A stretch of DNA of 64,000 nucleotides from Paraburkholderia caballeronis (lineage in GTDB: Bacteria > Pseudomonadota > Gammaproteobacteria > Burkholderiales > Burkholderiaceae). The notes under the pieces were generated by a model that was not told the origin of the DNA, searched no databases, and saw nothing but the letters and a program-made list of their open reading frames with translations. This document shows, one piece after another, positions 37,447 to 45,966 of this stretch; position 1 is the stretch's first letter; each line of letters starts with the position of its first letter. The stretch is from the NCBI RefSeq assembly GCF_900104845.1, contig NZ_FNSR01000001.1, forward strand, positions 3,100,001-3,164,000. Direction: 5' to 3'. A program made the position numbers and the translations under genes.

Positions 37447-39726
37447 TCAGTCGCGCACGCAGTCCACGAAGTACTCGATGCGGCCGTTGATCATCTCGCC
37501 GACGAGCCCGTGGATGTCCGTGTGGAAGCCGGGGAAACGCTCGTTGAACTCGCGCGCGAAACGCAGGTAGTTCACGATCGTCCGGTTGAACCGCTCGCCC
37601 GGGATCAGAAGCGGGATGCCCGGCGGATACGGCGTCAACAGGATCGACGTCACGCGGCCTTCGAGTTCGTCGATCGGCACGCGGTCGATCTCGCGGTGCA
37701 CGAGCTTCGCGTACGCGTCGGACGGCTTCATCGCCGGCTCCATGTCGGACAGGTACATCTCGGTCGTCAGGCGCGCGATGTCGTTCGCGCGGTACACGCT
37801 GTGGATCTGCTGGCACAGGTCGCGCAGGCCGATGCGCTCGTATGCCGGATGCTGCGCCACGAACTCGGGCAGCACGCGCCACAGCGGCTGGTTGTTGTCG
37901 TAGTCGTCCTTGAACTGCTGGAGTTCGGTGACCATCGAGTTCCAGCGGCCCTTCGTGATGCCGATCGTGAACATGATGAAGAACGAGTACAGCCCGGTCT
38001 TCTCGACGATGATCCCGTGCTCGGCCAGATACTTCGTGACGATCGCGGCCGGAATCCCGTGTTCGCCGAACTCGCCGTCCACGTCGAGGCCCGGCGTCAC
38101 GATCGTCGCCTTGATCGGGTCGAGCATGTTGAAGCCTTCGGCCAGCTTGCCGAAGCCGTGCCAGCGGTCGTTCGGGCGCAGCATCCAGTCGTCGCGCGAG
38201 CCGATGCCCTCCTCGGCCAGCTCCTCCGGACCCCACACCTGGAAGAACCAGTCGTCGCCGTACTCGGCATCGACCTTGCGCATCGCGCGGCGGAAGTCGA
38301 GCGCCTCCGCGATCGACTCCTCGACGAGCGCGGTGCCGCCCGGCGGCTCCATCATCGCGGCCGCGACGTCGCACGACGCGATGATCGCGTACTGCGGGCT
38401 CGTCGACGTGTGCATCAGGTACGCCTCGTTGAAGCGATGGCGGTCGAACGTGCTGTTCTCCGAATCCTGCACGACGATCTGCGACGCCTGCGAGATGCCC
38501 GCGAGCAGCTTGTGCGTCGAGTGCGTCGCGAACACCAGCGCGCCGGTGCGCGGACGGTCCGCGCCGATCGCGTGCATGTCCTGGTAGAACGAGTGGAACT
38601 CCGCGTGCGGCAGCCACGCTTCGTCGAAGTGCAGCGTGTCGAGCAGGTCGCCGAGCAGGTCCTTGATCATCTCGACGTTGTACACGACGCCGTCGTACGT
38701 GCTCTGCGTGATCGTCAGGATGCGCGGCTTCAGGTTCGGGTTCTTCGCGAGCGCCTCGCGCGCGAACGGATTCGCCTCGATCTTGCGGCGGATGTTCTCC
38801 GGCTTGAACTCGTCGCGCGGAATCGGGCCGATGATGCCGAAGTTGTTGCGGGTCGGCGTGAGGAACACCGGGATCGCGCCGGTCATCGTAATCGCGTGCA
38901 GGATCGACTTGTGGCAGTTGCGGTCCACCAGCACGACGTCGCCGGGCGCGACCGTCGCGTGCCAGACGATCTTGTTCGACGTGGACGTGCCGTTCGTCAC
39001 GAAGAACACGTGGTCCGCGCTGAAGATGCGCGCCGCGTTGCGCTCCGACGCCGCGACCGGGCCGGTGTGGTCGAGCAGCTGGCCGAGTTCGTCGACCGCG
39101 TTGCAGACGTCCGCGCGCAGCATGTTCTCGCCGAAGAACTGGTGGAACATCTGGCCGAGCGGGTTCTTCAGGAACGCGACGCCGCCCGAGTGCCCCGGGC
39201 AGTGCCACGAGTACGAGCCTTCGTCCGCGTACTGCACCAGCTCCTTGAAGAACGGCGGCGCGAGCGCGTCCAGATAGACCTTCGCCTCGCGGATGATGTG
39301 GCGCGCGACGAACTCCGGCGTGTCCTCGAACATGTGGATGAAGCCGTGGAGTTCGCGCAGCACGTCGTTCGGCAGATGGCGCGAGGTGCGCGTCTCGCCG
39401 TACAGGAAGATCGGGATGTCCGCGTTGCGGCGGCGCACCGCCTCGACGAACGCGCGCAGCGCGACGATCGCGGGCGCGTCGTCCGGCGCGACGCTGTCCG
39501 AGCCGTCGACGTACGGCAGCAGTTCGTCGTCGTCGATCGACAGGATGAAGCACGACGCGCGGCTCGACTGCTGCGCGAACGACGTGAGGTCGCCGTAGCT
39601 CGTCAGCCCGAGGACTTCCACGCCTTCCTTCTCGATCGCTTCCGCGAGCGCCCGGATGCCGGAGCCCGAGATGTTTTCGGAGCGGAAATCTTCGTCGATG
39701 ATGACGACGGGAAAACGAAACTTCAT
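37447..39726 (-). CDS. Biodegradative arginine/lysine/ornithine decarboxylase (AdiA-like)
   Basis: 759 aa, the size of the inducible AdiA/LdcI/SpeF group. The N-terminal wing domain (FPVVIIDEDFRSENIS) resembles a response-regulator fold. The PLP domain has HCPGHSGGVAF, FFVTNGTSTSNKIV and the Schiff-base Lys in THSTHKLLAGISQAS. The C-terminal YPPGIPLLIPGE is diagnostic. It removes CO2 from a basic amino acid while consuming a proton (acid resistance, polyamine supply). Substrate among Arg, Lys and Orn cannot be fixed by eye; AdiA-like is my best guess. It is downstream of dcd, with a terminator-like stem abutting its ribosome-binding site. Confidence 0.9.
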   Translation of the reverse strand: MKFRFPVVIIDEDFRSENISGSGIRALAEAIEKEGVEVLGLTSYGDLTSFAQQSSRASCFILSIDDDELLPYVDGSDSVAPDDAPAIVALRAFVEAVRRRNADIPIFLYGETRTSRHLPNDVLRELHGFIHMFEDTPEFVARHIIREAKVYLDALAPPFFKELVQYADEGSYSWHCPGHSGGVAFLKNPLGQMFHQFFGENMLRADVCNAVDELGQLLDHTGPVAASERNAARIFSADHVFFVTNGTSTSNKIVWHATVAPGDVVLVDRNCHKSILHAITMTGAIPVFLTPTRNNFGIIGPIPRDEFKPENIRRKIEANPFAREALAKNPNLKPRILTITQSTYDGVVYNVEMIKDLLGDLLDTLHFDEAWLPHAEFHSFYQDMHAIGADRPRTGALVFATHSTHKLLAGISQASQIVVQDSENSTFDRHRFNEAYLMHTSTSPQYAIIASCDVAAAMMEPPGGTALVEESIAEALDFRRAMRKVDAEYGDDWFFQVWGPEELAEEGIGSRDDWMLRPNDRWHGFGKLAEGFNMLDPIKATIVTPGLDVDGEFGEHGIPAAIVTKYLAEHGIIVEKTGLYSFFIMFTIGITKGRWNSMVTELQQFKDDYDNNQPLWRVLPEFVAQHPAYERIGLRDLCQQIHSVYRANDIARLTTEMYLSDMEPAMKPSDAYAKLVHREIDRVPIDELEGRVTSILLTPYPPGIPLLIPGERFNRTIVNYLRFAREFNERFPGFHTDIHGLVGEMINGRIEYFVDCVRD

Positions 39727-39738
39727 GGGCGATTCTCC

Positions 39739-39774
39739 AAAAAGAACGACCGCTGCTTCTGATGCGCAGCGGTC
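39739..39774 (-). terminator. Terminator-like stem abutting the decarboxylase ribosome-binding site
   Basis: Minus strand: GACCGCTGC / GCAGCGGTC (9-bp perfect stem, 9-nt loop), then GTTCTTTTT, then GGAG and the ATG at 39726. It can end dcd transcripts or act as an attenuator for the decarboxylase. Confidence 0.6.
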
Positions 39775-39809
39775 ACCCGGAATGCTGGTGTGTCAGTGCG
39801 CAGCGCGCG

Positions 39810-40379
39810 TCACGTCTTCGGCAGCGTGACGCCGTGCTGCCCCTGGTATTTGCCGCCGCGGTCCGCGTAGGACACCTCGCAGACCTCGTCGCTTTCGAAG
39901 AAGAGCACCTGCGCGACGCCCTCGTTCGCGTAGATTTTCGCAGGCAATGGTGTCGTATTCGAGAATTCGAGCGTCACGTAGCCCTCCCATTCGGGCTCGA
40001 ACGGCGTCACGTTCACGATGATCCCGCAGCGCGCATAGGTGGACTTGCCGAGGCAGACCGTCAGCACGGTGCGCGGAATCCGGAAGTATTCGACGGTGCG
40101 CGCGAGCGCGAACGAGTTCGGCGGGATGATGCAGACGTCGCCCTTGAAGTCGACGAACGACTTCTCGTCGAAATTCTTCGGATCGACGATCGTCGAGTTG
40201 ATGTTCGTGAAGATCTTGAATTCGTCCGCGCAGCGGATGTCGTAGCCGTAGCTCGACGTGCCGTAGCTGACGATCTTGCGGCCGTCCTCCGACGTGCGGA
40301 CCTGATCGCGCACGAACGGCTCGATCATCTTGTGCTGTTCGGCCATGCGCCGGATCCACTTGTCGGATTTGATTGCCAT
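39810..40379 (-). CDS. dcd: dCTP deaminase
   Basis: 189 aa from ATG 40379 ([15 protein letters not shown]). Conserved: [17 protein letters not shown], the catalytic region [33 protein letters not shown] with the Ser-Arg-Glu set, and GVAQVLFF. It deaminates dCTP to dUTP for dTTP synthesis. A TAAAAT -10 on the minus strand (40483-40488) lies about 104 bp upstream. The operon direction continues to the decarboxylase. Confidence 0.96.
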   Translation of the reverse strand: MAIKSDKWIRRMAEQHKMIEPFVRDQVRTSEDGRKIVSYGTSSYGYDIRCADEFKIFTNINSTIVDPKNFDEKSFVDFKGDVCIIPPNSFALARTVEYFRIPRTVLTVCLGKSTYARCGIIVNVTPFEPEWEGYVTLEFSNTTPLPAKIYANEGVAQVLFFESDEVCEVSYADRGGKYQGQHGVTLPKT

Positions 40380-40482
40380 GTTGGTCGCTGCGTGACGGAT
40401 AGGAAAGGTGAGCCGCTGCGGCGCGGCCCGCCTGCAAGGAGAGGGCCGGCGGCGCGCCGCGTTCGGGAACGCGAAAGGCGCC

Positions 40483-40488
40483 ATTTTA
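40483..40488 (-). promoter_or_regulatory. -10 element of dcd
   Basis: TAAAAT on the minus strand, about 104 bp upstream of the dcd start. Confidence 0.4.
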
Positions 40489-40588
40489 CGCGATATGGAT
40501 CGCCGTGCCGCCAGTCTGCGCGGGCCGCCCGGCGAGCCGCCCGCTTCACGCCCGAGGACGTCGCCAGAAGCGCCGGCGAGCGCGGCGC

Positions 40589-41125
40589 TCACTGCTGGCG
40601 GATCACGCCGCACGCGAGCGCGGTGCCGGTGCCGCGCTGCGGATACGCATACGGATCGATTGCGTCGCGGTGGACGATCACCGCGCGTTGCAGCACCGAG
40701 CGGATGCCGTCGAGCGACACGTCCGGCGCGACGAGGAAGCCGGTCGCGACGCCGGTCGAATCCGCGTGGATGTTGCCGAGGTCGCCCTCGACGCGCGCGC
40801 CGGCGCGCAGCCGCTCGGCGGCTGGCGAAAACACCGGGCCGGCGCTCGACGCGTCGGCGGCATTGCAGTCGCCGCGCTCGTGGATCTGCAGCGCGTGGTC
40901 GCTGTCCGGCGGCAGCGAGGTCAGGCTGTAGCTCACCTGGACGCCGTCGGAGCGTTCGATGAAGGTCACGGTGCCGGTCGCCTGGTTGCCGACAGTGGGC
41001 AGCAGTTGCGCGTCGGCGCGCTTCTCCTGCGGCCGCAGAAAGCTGCTGCATCCGCCGAGCAGCGCGCACGCGGCCGCTCCCACGACGAATGCAAGCGCTA
41101 TCTGCCTGTCGATTCCCTTTCCCAT
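40589..41125 (-). CDS. Cu/Zn superoxide dismutase-family lipoprotein with altered metal site
   Basis: 178 aa. Lipobox LLGGC after a hydrophobic core, so it is envelope-anchored. The SodC fold is clear: [33 protein letters not shown] and the C-terminal ACGVI with the disulfide Cys pair. Compared with classical SodC, copper ligands His46, His48 and His120 are kept (HALQIH, VIVH) and Asp83 is kept (GDLGN). The positions of bridging His63 (GPHFNP becomes GPVFSP), His71 and His80 are not His. It may be a copper-only or catalytically altered member. It lies between mrp and dcd. Confidence 0.82.
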   Translation of the reverse strand: MGKGIDRQIALAFVVGAAACALLGGCSSFLRPQEKRADAQLLPTVGNQATGTVTFIERSDGVQVSYSLTSLPPDSDHALQIHERGDCNAADASSAGPVFSPAAERLRAGARVEGDLGNIHADSTGVATGFLVAPDVSLDGIRSVLQRAVIVHRDAIDPYAYPQRGTGTALACGVIRQQ

Positions 41126-41187
41126 TCGATCCTCTTGCCGGCCGGCCGCGTCGTGCGCGGCCGTCGTGCGGTGCCGATGAAGCCGAC

Positions 41188-41193
41188 ATGATA
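41188..41193 (-). promoter_or_regulatory. Candidate -10 element of the sodC-like gene
   Basis: TATCAT on the minus strand, 63 bp upstream of the start codon. Confidence 0.3.
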
Positions 41194-41254
41194 CCGCGCG
41201 CCACGCGCTGCGCCGCGTCTGCGAGCCGCTTCGCGCGGCGGCGCGGCCGCCTCC

Positions 41255-42343
41255 TCAGGTGTTCTGCACGACGATGCTCGGGAACTTCGACGTCATGTCG
41301 CGCGCGCGCTCCGCGATCTGCACCGCGACGCGACGCGCGATCGCGCGATACGCATGCGCAATGCGGCCGTCCGGGTCCGCGACGACGGTCGGGCGGCCCG
41401 CGTCGGCCTGCTCGCGAATGCCGATGTCGAGCGGCAGGCTGCCGAGCACCTCGACGCCGTATTCGCGGCTCATCCGCTCCGCGCCGCCGGTGCCGAACAC
41501 GTGCTCCTCGTGGCCGCAGTTCGAGCAGATGTGCACGGCCATGTTCTCGACGATGCCGAGGATCGGAATGCCGACCTTCTCGAACATCTTGAGGCCCTTC
41601 TTCGCATCGAGCAGCGCGATGTCCTGCGGCGTCGTCACGATCACCGCGCCGGTCACCGGCACGCGCTGCGCGAGCGTCAGCTGGATGTCGCCGGTGCCGG
41701 GCGGCATGTCGACGACCAGGTAGTCGAGATCGCGCCAGTTCGTCTGACGCAGCAGCTGTTCGAGCGCGGACGTCGCCATCGGGCCGCGCCACACCATCGG
41801 GTTGTCCTGCTCGATCAGGAAACCGATCGAATTCGCCTGCACGCCGTGGCCGGTCATCGGGTTCATCGATTTGTCATCCGGCGACTCCGGGCGGCCCTCG
41901 ATGCCCAGCATCATCGGCAGCGACGGGCCGTAGATGTCCGCGTCCAGCAGGCCGACCGACGCGCCCTCGGCCGCGAGCGCGAGCGCGAGATTCACGGCGG
42001 TCGTGCTCTTGCCGACGCCGCCCTTGCCGGATGCCACCGCAACGATGTTCTTCACGTTCGGCAGCAGCTTCACGCCGCGCTGCACCGTATGCGCGGCGAT
42101 GTCCTGCCGCACCGAGACGCGGCTTTCCGACACGCCCGGCACCGCGGCGAGCGCCGCCTCGACCTGCTGGCGCACCGTGCCGAACAGGCTCTTCGCCGGA
42201 TAGCCGAGCACGATCTCGACGCCGACGGCGCCGCCGTCGACCGTCACGTTGCGCACGCCCTTGTCGGCTGCATAAGGGCGGCCGGTGGTGGGATCCGTCA
42301 GCGCCGCAAGTGCGGCGTCGACCAAGGCCCGATCTAAGCTCAT
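41255..42343 (-). CDS. apbC: Mrp/ApbC/NBP35-family Fe-S cluster carrier ATPase
   Basis: 362 aa from ATG 42343 ([15 protein letters not shown]). The N-terminal MIP18/DUF59 domain (about 1-90) has DPTTGRPY and [11 protein letters not shown]. The P-loop ATPase domain has deviant Walker [35 protein letters not shown], and the cluster-binding Cys region [19 protein letters not shown] with CxxC. It transfers Fe-S clusters to apoproteins in the cytosol. Longer upstream starts run into low-quality sequence. Confidence 0.94.
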   Translation of the reverse strand: MSLDRALVDAALAALTDPTTGRPYAADKGVRNVTVDGGAVGVEIVLGYPAKSLFGTVRQQVEAALAAVPGVSESRVSVRQDIAAHTVQRGVKLLPNVKNIVAVASGKGGVGKSTTAVNLALALAAEGASVGLLDADIYGPSLPMMLGIEGRPESPDDKSMNPMTGHGVQANSIGFLIEQDNPMVWRGPMATSALEQLLRQTNWRDLDYLVVDMPPGTGDIQLTLAQRVPVTGAVIVTTPQDIALLDAKKGLKMFEKVGIPILGIVENMAVHICSNCGHEEHVFGTGGAERMSREYGVEVLGSLPLDIGIREQADAGRPTVVADPDGRIAHAYRAIARRVAVQIAERARDMTSKFPSIVVQNT

Positions 42344-42646
42344 CGTTACTCCGTGGGGGGATGCAGGCGGCGCGATAGCGACCGCCCGGTCGTCCTCACG
42401 CCTTAAATGGAAAGAAATTGTTAAGCTGGATTGCGTAAATCCTGTCTGCAAGGCACGCTTCGCGGCAGCAGGCTCGCCCGACCCTCGCCGGGTGCCCTCG
42501 CCGGTCACGCAACCACCGGGCGCGCGCCTCATGCCGCCATTGTAGTGGCTGGCGGCGCACGCCGCCCGAAGACCCTCGGCGCTGTCGGGGCTGCTGGGAA
42601 TCCACCGTGTGGTAGTCGTCCTGTTCACTCAAGAGAGGAATTCAAA
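42344..42646. other. Divergent intergenic region (apbC / OmpA-like)
   Basis: 303 bp. A short AT-rich stretch at about 42404-42445 probably holds the apbC promoter. Nothing else is evident. Confidence 0.35.
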
Positions 42647-43297
42647 ATGAACACAAGAATCATGACCCGCCTGTCCGTGTTCGCTGTCGCCGGCGCCCTC
42701 GTCGCCGGCTGCGCGAGCCAGCAAGGCACCAACACCGCCGTCGGCACCGGCGTCGGCGCCGGTACCGGCGCGGCGCTCGGCGCGATCTTCGGCGGCGGCA
42801 AGGGTGCGGCGATCGGCGCCGGCGCCGGCGCGCTGGTCGGCGGCATCACCGGCTACAACTGGCAGGCGATCCGCAACCGCCTGTCGGGCGCGACGCAGGG
42901 CACCGGCACGCAGATCACCGAGCAGCCGGACGGCTCGCTGAAGCTGAATATCCCGAGTTCCGTCACGTTCGATACGAACAGCTACGCGATCAAGCCGTCG
43001 TTCGCGCCGGTGCTCGACCAGGTCGCGCAGACGCTGCAGCAGAATCCGGAAGTCATCGCGCAGGTCGTCGGCCATACCGACAGCACCGGCCAGCCGGCGT
43101 ACAACCAGACGCTGTCGGTGAACCGCGCGCAGAGCGTCGTGAACTACCTCGCGCAACGCGGGGTCGCGTCGCAGCGCCTGTCGGCGGAAGGCCGCGGCGA
43201 CACGCAGCCGGTCGCGGACAACAGCACCGAAGCCGGCCGCGCGCAGAACCGCCGCGTCGAGATCTATCTGCGCGCGACCGCGCAGCACCAGCAGTAA
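42647..43297 (+). CDS. OmpA-family lipoprotein (YiaD-like) with glycine-zipper segment
   Basis: 216 aa from ATG 42647, preceded by AGAGAGGAA. Signal peptide with lipobox VAGC (MNTRIMTRLSVFAVAGALVAGC). A glycine-zipper stretch (TGVGAGTGAALGAIFGGGKG) follows, then a C-terminal OmpA peptidoglycan-binding domain: VTFDTNSYAIKPSFAPVLDQVA, GHTDSTGQPAYNQTLSVNRAQSV and the NRRVEIYL end. It links the outer membrane to peptidoglycan. Monocistronic. Confidence 0.9.
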   Translation: MNTRIMTRLSVFAVAGALVAGCASQQGTNTAVGTGVGAGTGAALGAIFGGGKGAAIGAGAGALVGGITGYNWQAIRNRLSGATQGTGTQITEQPDGSLKLNIPSSVTFDTNSYAIKPSFAPVLDQVAQTLQQNPEVIAQVVGHTDSTGQPAYNQTLSVNRAQSVVNYLAQRGVASQRLSAEGRGDTQPVADNSTEAGRAQNRRVEIYLRATAQHQQ

Positions 43298-43570
43298 CGA
43301 CAGACGCCGCCGGTCGAGCCCCGGCGGCGGGAAGTGGCGCGGCGCACTCGCCGATGCGTTCGGCGGCGCGCCGCGCCATGCGGAAAACGGTGACGGAAAA
43401 CCGTCCTGGACGGCGGCGATGCCGCCCGGCCGGCCCGGAAAATGGGCGCCGAACGATTTCGCAGGGCAATCGAAAAAATTTTCGAACTCTCCCGGAAATC
43501 CGCTGTCTTTCAGTACGGTACGTGGCTGGCGAAGCCGCCGCGTCACCATTCTCCTCTTGTCGTTGTTGCT

Positions 43571-43596
43571 CCGGGGCTACCGCCCCGGTTTTTTTT
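43571..43596 (+). terminator. Strong intrinsic terminator upstream of metG
   Basis: CCGGGGC / GCCCCGG, loop TACC, followed by eight T. It ends the OmpA-like transcript or a separate small RNA. Confidence 0.88.
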
Positions 43597-43692
43597 GGCC
43601 GCGCGTTTCGTGGCGCCGCCAGCCCGCCGACGAGGCCGCCGTCCCCGCCCGCCGCCCCGTCCCGCGCCGGACGCTGCGCGGGGCCGCCCTGC

Positions 43693-43698
43693 TAGAAT
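43693..43698 (+). promoter_or_regulatory. -10 element of metG
   Basis: TAGAAT, 46 bp upstream of the metG start and after the terminator. Confidence 0.45.
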
Positions 43699-43738
43699 CG
43701 CAGTTTCGTCCTCCCGCAACACTGGAAATCCCCCAGAC

Positions 43739-45883
43739 ATGTCAGCACCCGCCACCGACCTCCGTGCCGCCGGCGCGCCGCAGGGCCGCCGCCAGATTCT
43801 CGTCACGTCTGCCCTGCCCTATGCGAACGGGCAAATCCATATCGGCCATCTGGTCGAATATATCCAGACGGACATCTGGGTCCGCGCGCTGCGAATGCAC
43901 GGGCACGAGGTCTATTACGTCGGGGCCGACGACACGCACGGCACGCCGGTCATGCTGCGCGCCGAAAAGGAAGGGATCACGCCGCAGCAGCTGATCGCGC
44001 GCGTCTGGCAGGAGCACAAGCGCGACTTCGACAGCTTCGGGATCTCGTTCGACAACTACTACTCGACCGATTCGGCAGAGAACCGCGAGTTGTCCGAGTC
44101 GGTGTACACCGCGCTGCGCGACGCCGGGCTGATCGAAACCCGCGACATCGAGCAGGCGTACGACCCGGTCCGGAACATGTTCCTGCCGGACCGCTTCATC
44201 AAGGGCGAGTGCCCAAAATGTGGCGCGAAGGACCAGTACGGCGACAGCTGCGAAGTCTGCGGCTCGACGTACCAGCCGACCGACCTCGTGAACCCGTACT
44301 CGGTCGTCTCGGGCGCGACGCCGGTCCGCAAGACCTCGACGCACTACTTCTTCCGCCTGTCCGACCCACGCTGCGAGAACTTCCTGCGCGCCTGGGTCAG
44401 CGGCCTCGCGCAGCCCGAAGCGACGAACAAGATGCGCGAATGGCTCGGCGAGCCGGGCGAAGCGAAGCTCGCGGACTGGGACATCTCGCGCGACGCGCCG
44501 TACTTCGGCTTCGAGATTCCGGGCGCGCCGGGCAAGTATTTCTACGTGTGGCTCGATGCGCCGGTCGGCTACTACGCGAGCTTCAAGAACCTGTGCGACC
44601 GGCTCGGCCTCGATTTCTACGCGTGGGTGAAGCCGGGTTCGAAGACCGAGCAGTACCACTTCATCGGCAAGGACATCCTGTACTTCCACACGCTGTTCTG
44701 GCCGGCGATGCTCGAATTCTCCGGCCACCGCACGCCGACCAACGTGTTCGCGCACGGGTTCCTGACGGTGGACGGCGCGAAGATGTCGAAGTCGCGCGGC
44801 ACGTTCATCACCGCGCAGAGCTACGTCGACACCGGCCTCAACCCCGAGTGGCTGCGCTATTACTTCGCCGCGAAGCTGAACGGCACGATGGAAGACCTCG
44901 ACCTGAATCTGGAGGACTTCCAGGCGCGCGTGAACAGCGACCTCGTCGGCAAGTACATCAACATCGCGAGCCGCGCGGCGGGTTTCCTGAGCAAGCGTTT
45001 CGACGGCCGCGTGCAGGACAGCGCGATGCAGCATCCGCTCCTCGTCGCGCTGCGCGTCGCGATCCCGCAGATCGCCGCGCACTACGAGGCGCGCGACTAC
45101 GGCCGCGCGCTGCGCCAGACGATGGAACTCGCGGATGCGGTGAACGGCTACGTCGACACCGCGAAGCCGTGGGACCAGGCGAAGGATCCCGCGAACGCAG
45201 TCGCGCTGCACGAGACCTGCACCGTGAGCATCGAGGCGTTCCGGCTGCTGTCGCTCGCGTTGAAGCCGGTGCTGCCGACGCTCGCGGCCGCCGTCGAGGC
45301 GTTCCTGTCGATCGAGCCGCTGCAGTGGTCGCACGCGGACACGCCGCTGTCGTCGCAGCAGCCGATCACCGCGTACAAGCATCTGATGACGCGCGTCGAT
45401 CCGAAACAGATCGACGCACTGCTCGCCGCGAACCGCGAATCGCTGCAGGCGACAGAAGCCGCCGCGCCGGCCGACGCCGCATCGAAGGCGAAGGCCAAGG
45501 CCGCCGCGAAGGACGCGGGCAAGAACGATGACGGCGCATCCGACACGATCTCGATCGACGACTTCGCGAAGATCGATCTGCGCATCGCGCTGATCGTCGA
45601 CTGCAACGTCGTCGAGGGCTCGGACAAGCTGCTGCAACTGACGCTCGACGTCGGCGAGGGCCGCACCCGCAACGTGTTCTCCGGCATCCGTTCCGCGTAC
45701 AGGCCGGAAGACCTGAAGGGCAAGTTCACGGTGATGGTCGCGAACCTCGCGCCGCGCAAGATGAAGTTCGGCGTGTCCGAGGGAATGGTGCTCGCGGCGT
45801 CGGCCGCCGACGAGAAGGCCGAACCGGGCCTCTACATCCTCGAACCGCACAGCGGCGCGAAACCGGGCATGCGCGTGCGCTGA
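43739..45883 (+). CDS. metG: Methionyl-tRNA synthetase
   Basis: 714 aa, the long homodimeric form. HIGH at 34-37, zinc-knuckle [23 protein letters not shown] at about 348-352 ([10 protein letters not shown]), an anticodon-binding helical domain, an Ala/Lys linker ([14 protein letters not shown]) and a C-terminal tRNA-binding domain of the Arc1p/CsaA type ([33 protein letters not shown]). It charges initiator and elongator tRNA-Met. The ATG at 43739 follows CTGGAAATCCCCCAGAC. Confidence 0.96.
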   Translation: MSAPATDLRAAGAPQGRRQILVTSALPYANGQIHIGHLVEYIQTDIWVRALRMHGHEVYYVGADDTHGTPVMLRAEKEGITPQQLIARVWQEHKRDFDSFGISFDNYYSTDSAENRELSESVYTALRDAGLIETRDIEQAYDPVRNMFLPDRFIKGECPKCGAKDQYGDSCEVCGSTYQPTDLVNPYSVVSGATPVRKTSTHYFFRLSDPRCENFLRAWVSGLAQPEATNKMREWLGEPGEAKLADWDISRDAPYFGFEIPGAPGKYFYVWLDAPVGYYASFKNLCDRLGLDFYAWVKPGSKTEQYHFIGKDILYFHTLFWPAMLEFSGHRTPTNVFAHGFLTVDGAKMSKSRGTFITAQSYVDTGLNPEWLRYYFAAKLNGTMEDLDLNLEDFQARVNSDLVGKYINIASRAAGFLSKRFDGRVQDSAMQHPLLVALRVAIPQIAAHYEARDYGRALRQTMELADAVNGYVDTAKPWDQAKDPANAVALHETCTVSIEAFRLLSLALKPVLPTLAAAVEAFLSIEPLQWSHADTPLSSQQPITAYKHLMTRVDPKQIDALLAANRESLQATEAAAPADAASKAKAKAAAKDAGKNDDGASDTISIDDFAKIDLRIALIVDCNVVEGSDKLLQLTLDVGEGRTRNVFSGIRSAYRPEDLKGKFTVMVANLAPRKMKFGVSEGMVLAASAADEKAEPGLYILEPHSGAKPGMRVR

Positions 45884-45914
45884 CACGCGACACCCGCCGC
45901 CGCGGTTCCCCATG

Positions 45915-45944
45915 AAAAAAGCACGCTCCCGGGCGTGCTTTTTT
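45915..45944. terminator. Bidirectional terminator between metG and tamB
   Basis: AAAAAAGCACGC / GCGTGCTTTTTT, perfect stem with flanking A and T runs. Serves the convergent genes. Confidence 0.88.
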
Positions 45945-45966
45945 CGTTACTGCGCGCTCGCCGCGC

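Larger units (their letters stand above)
43298..43738. other. 441-bp region upstream of metG with terminator and possible small RNA
   Basis: A GC hairpin without T run (about 43303-43330) follows the OmpA-like gene. An AT-rich patch (CGAAAAAATTTTCG, 43471-43484), an anti-Shine-Dalgarno-like CTCCT (43551-43555) and a strong terminator (43571-43596) come next. The metG -10 (TAGAAT, 43693-43698) lies downstream. Confidence 0.45.

Noticed and set aside
43303..43330. Hairpin after the OmpA-like gene as its terminator
   Set aside because: The stem is strong but no T run follows.
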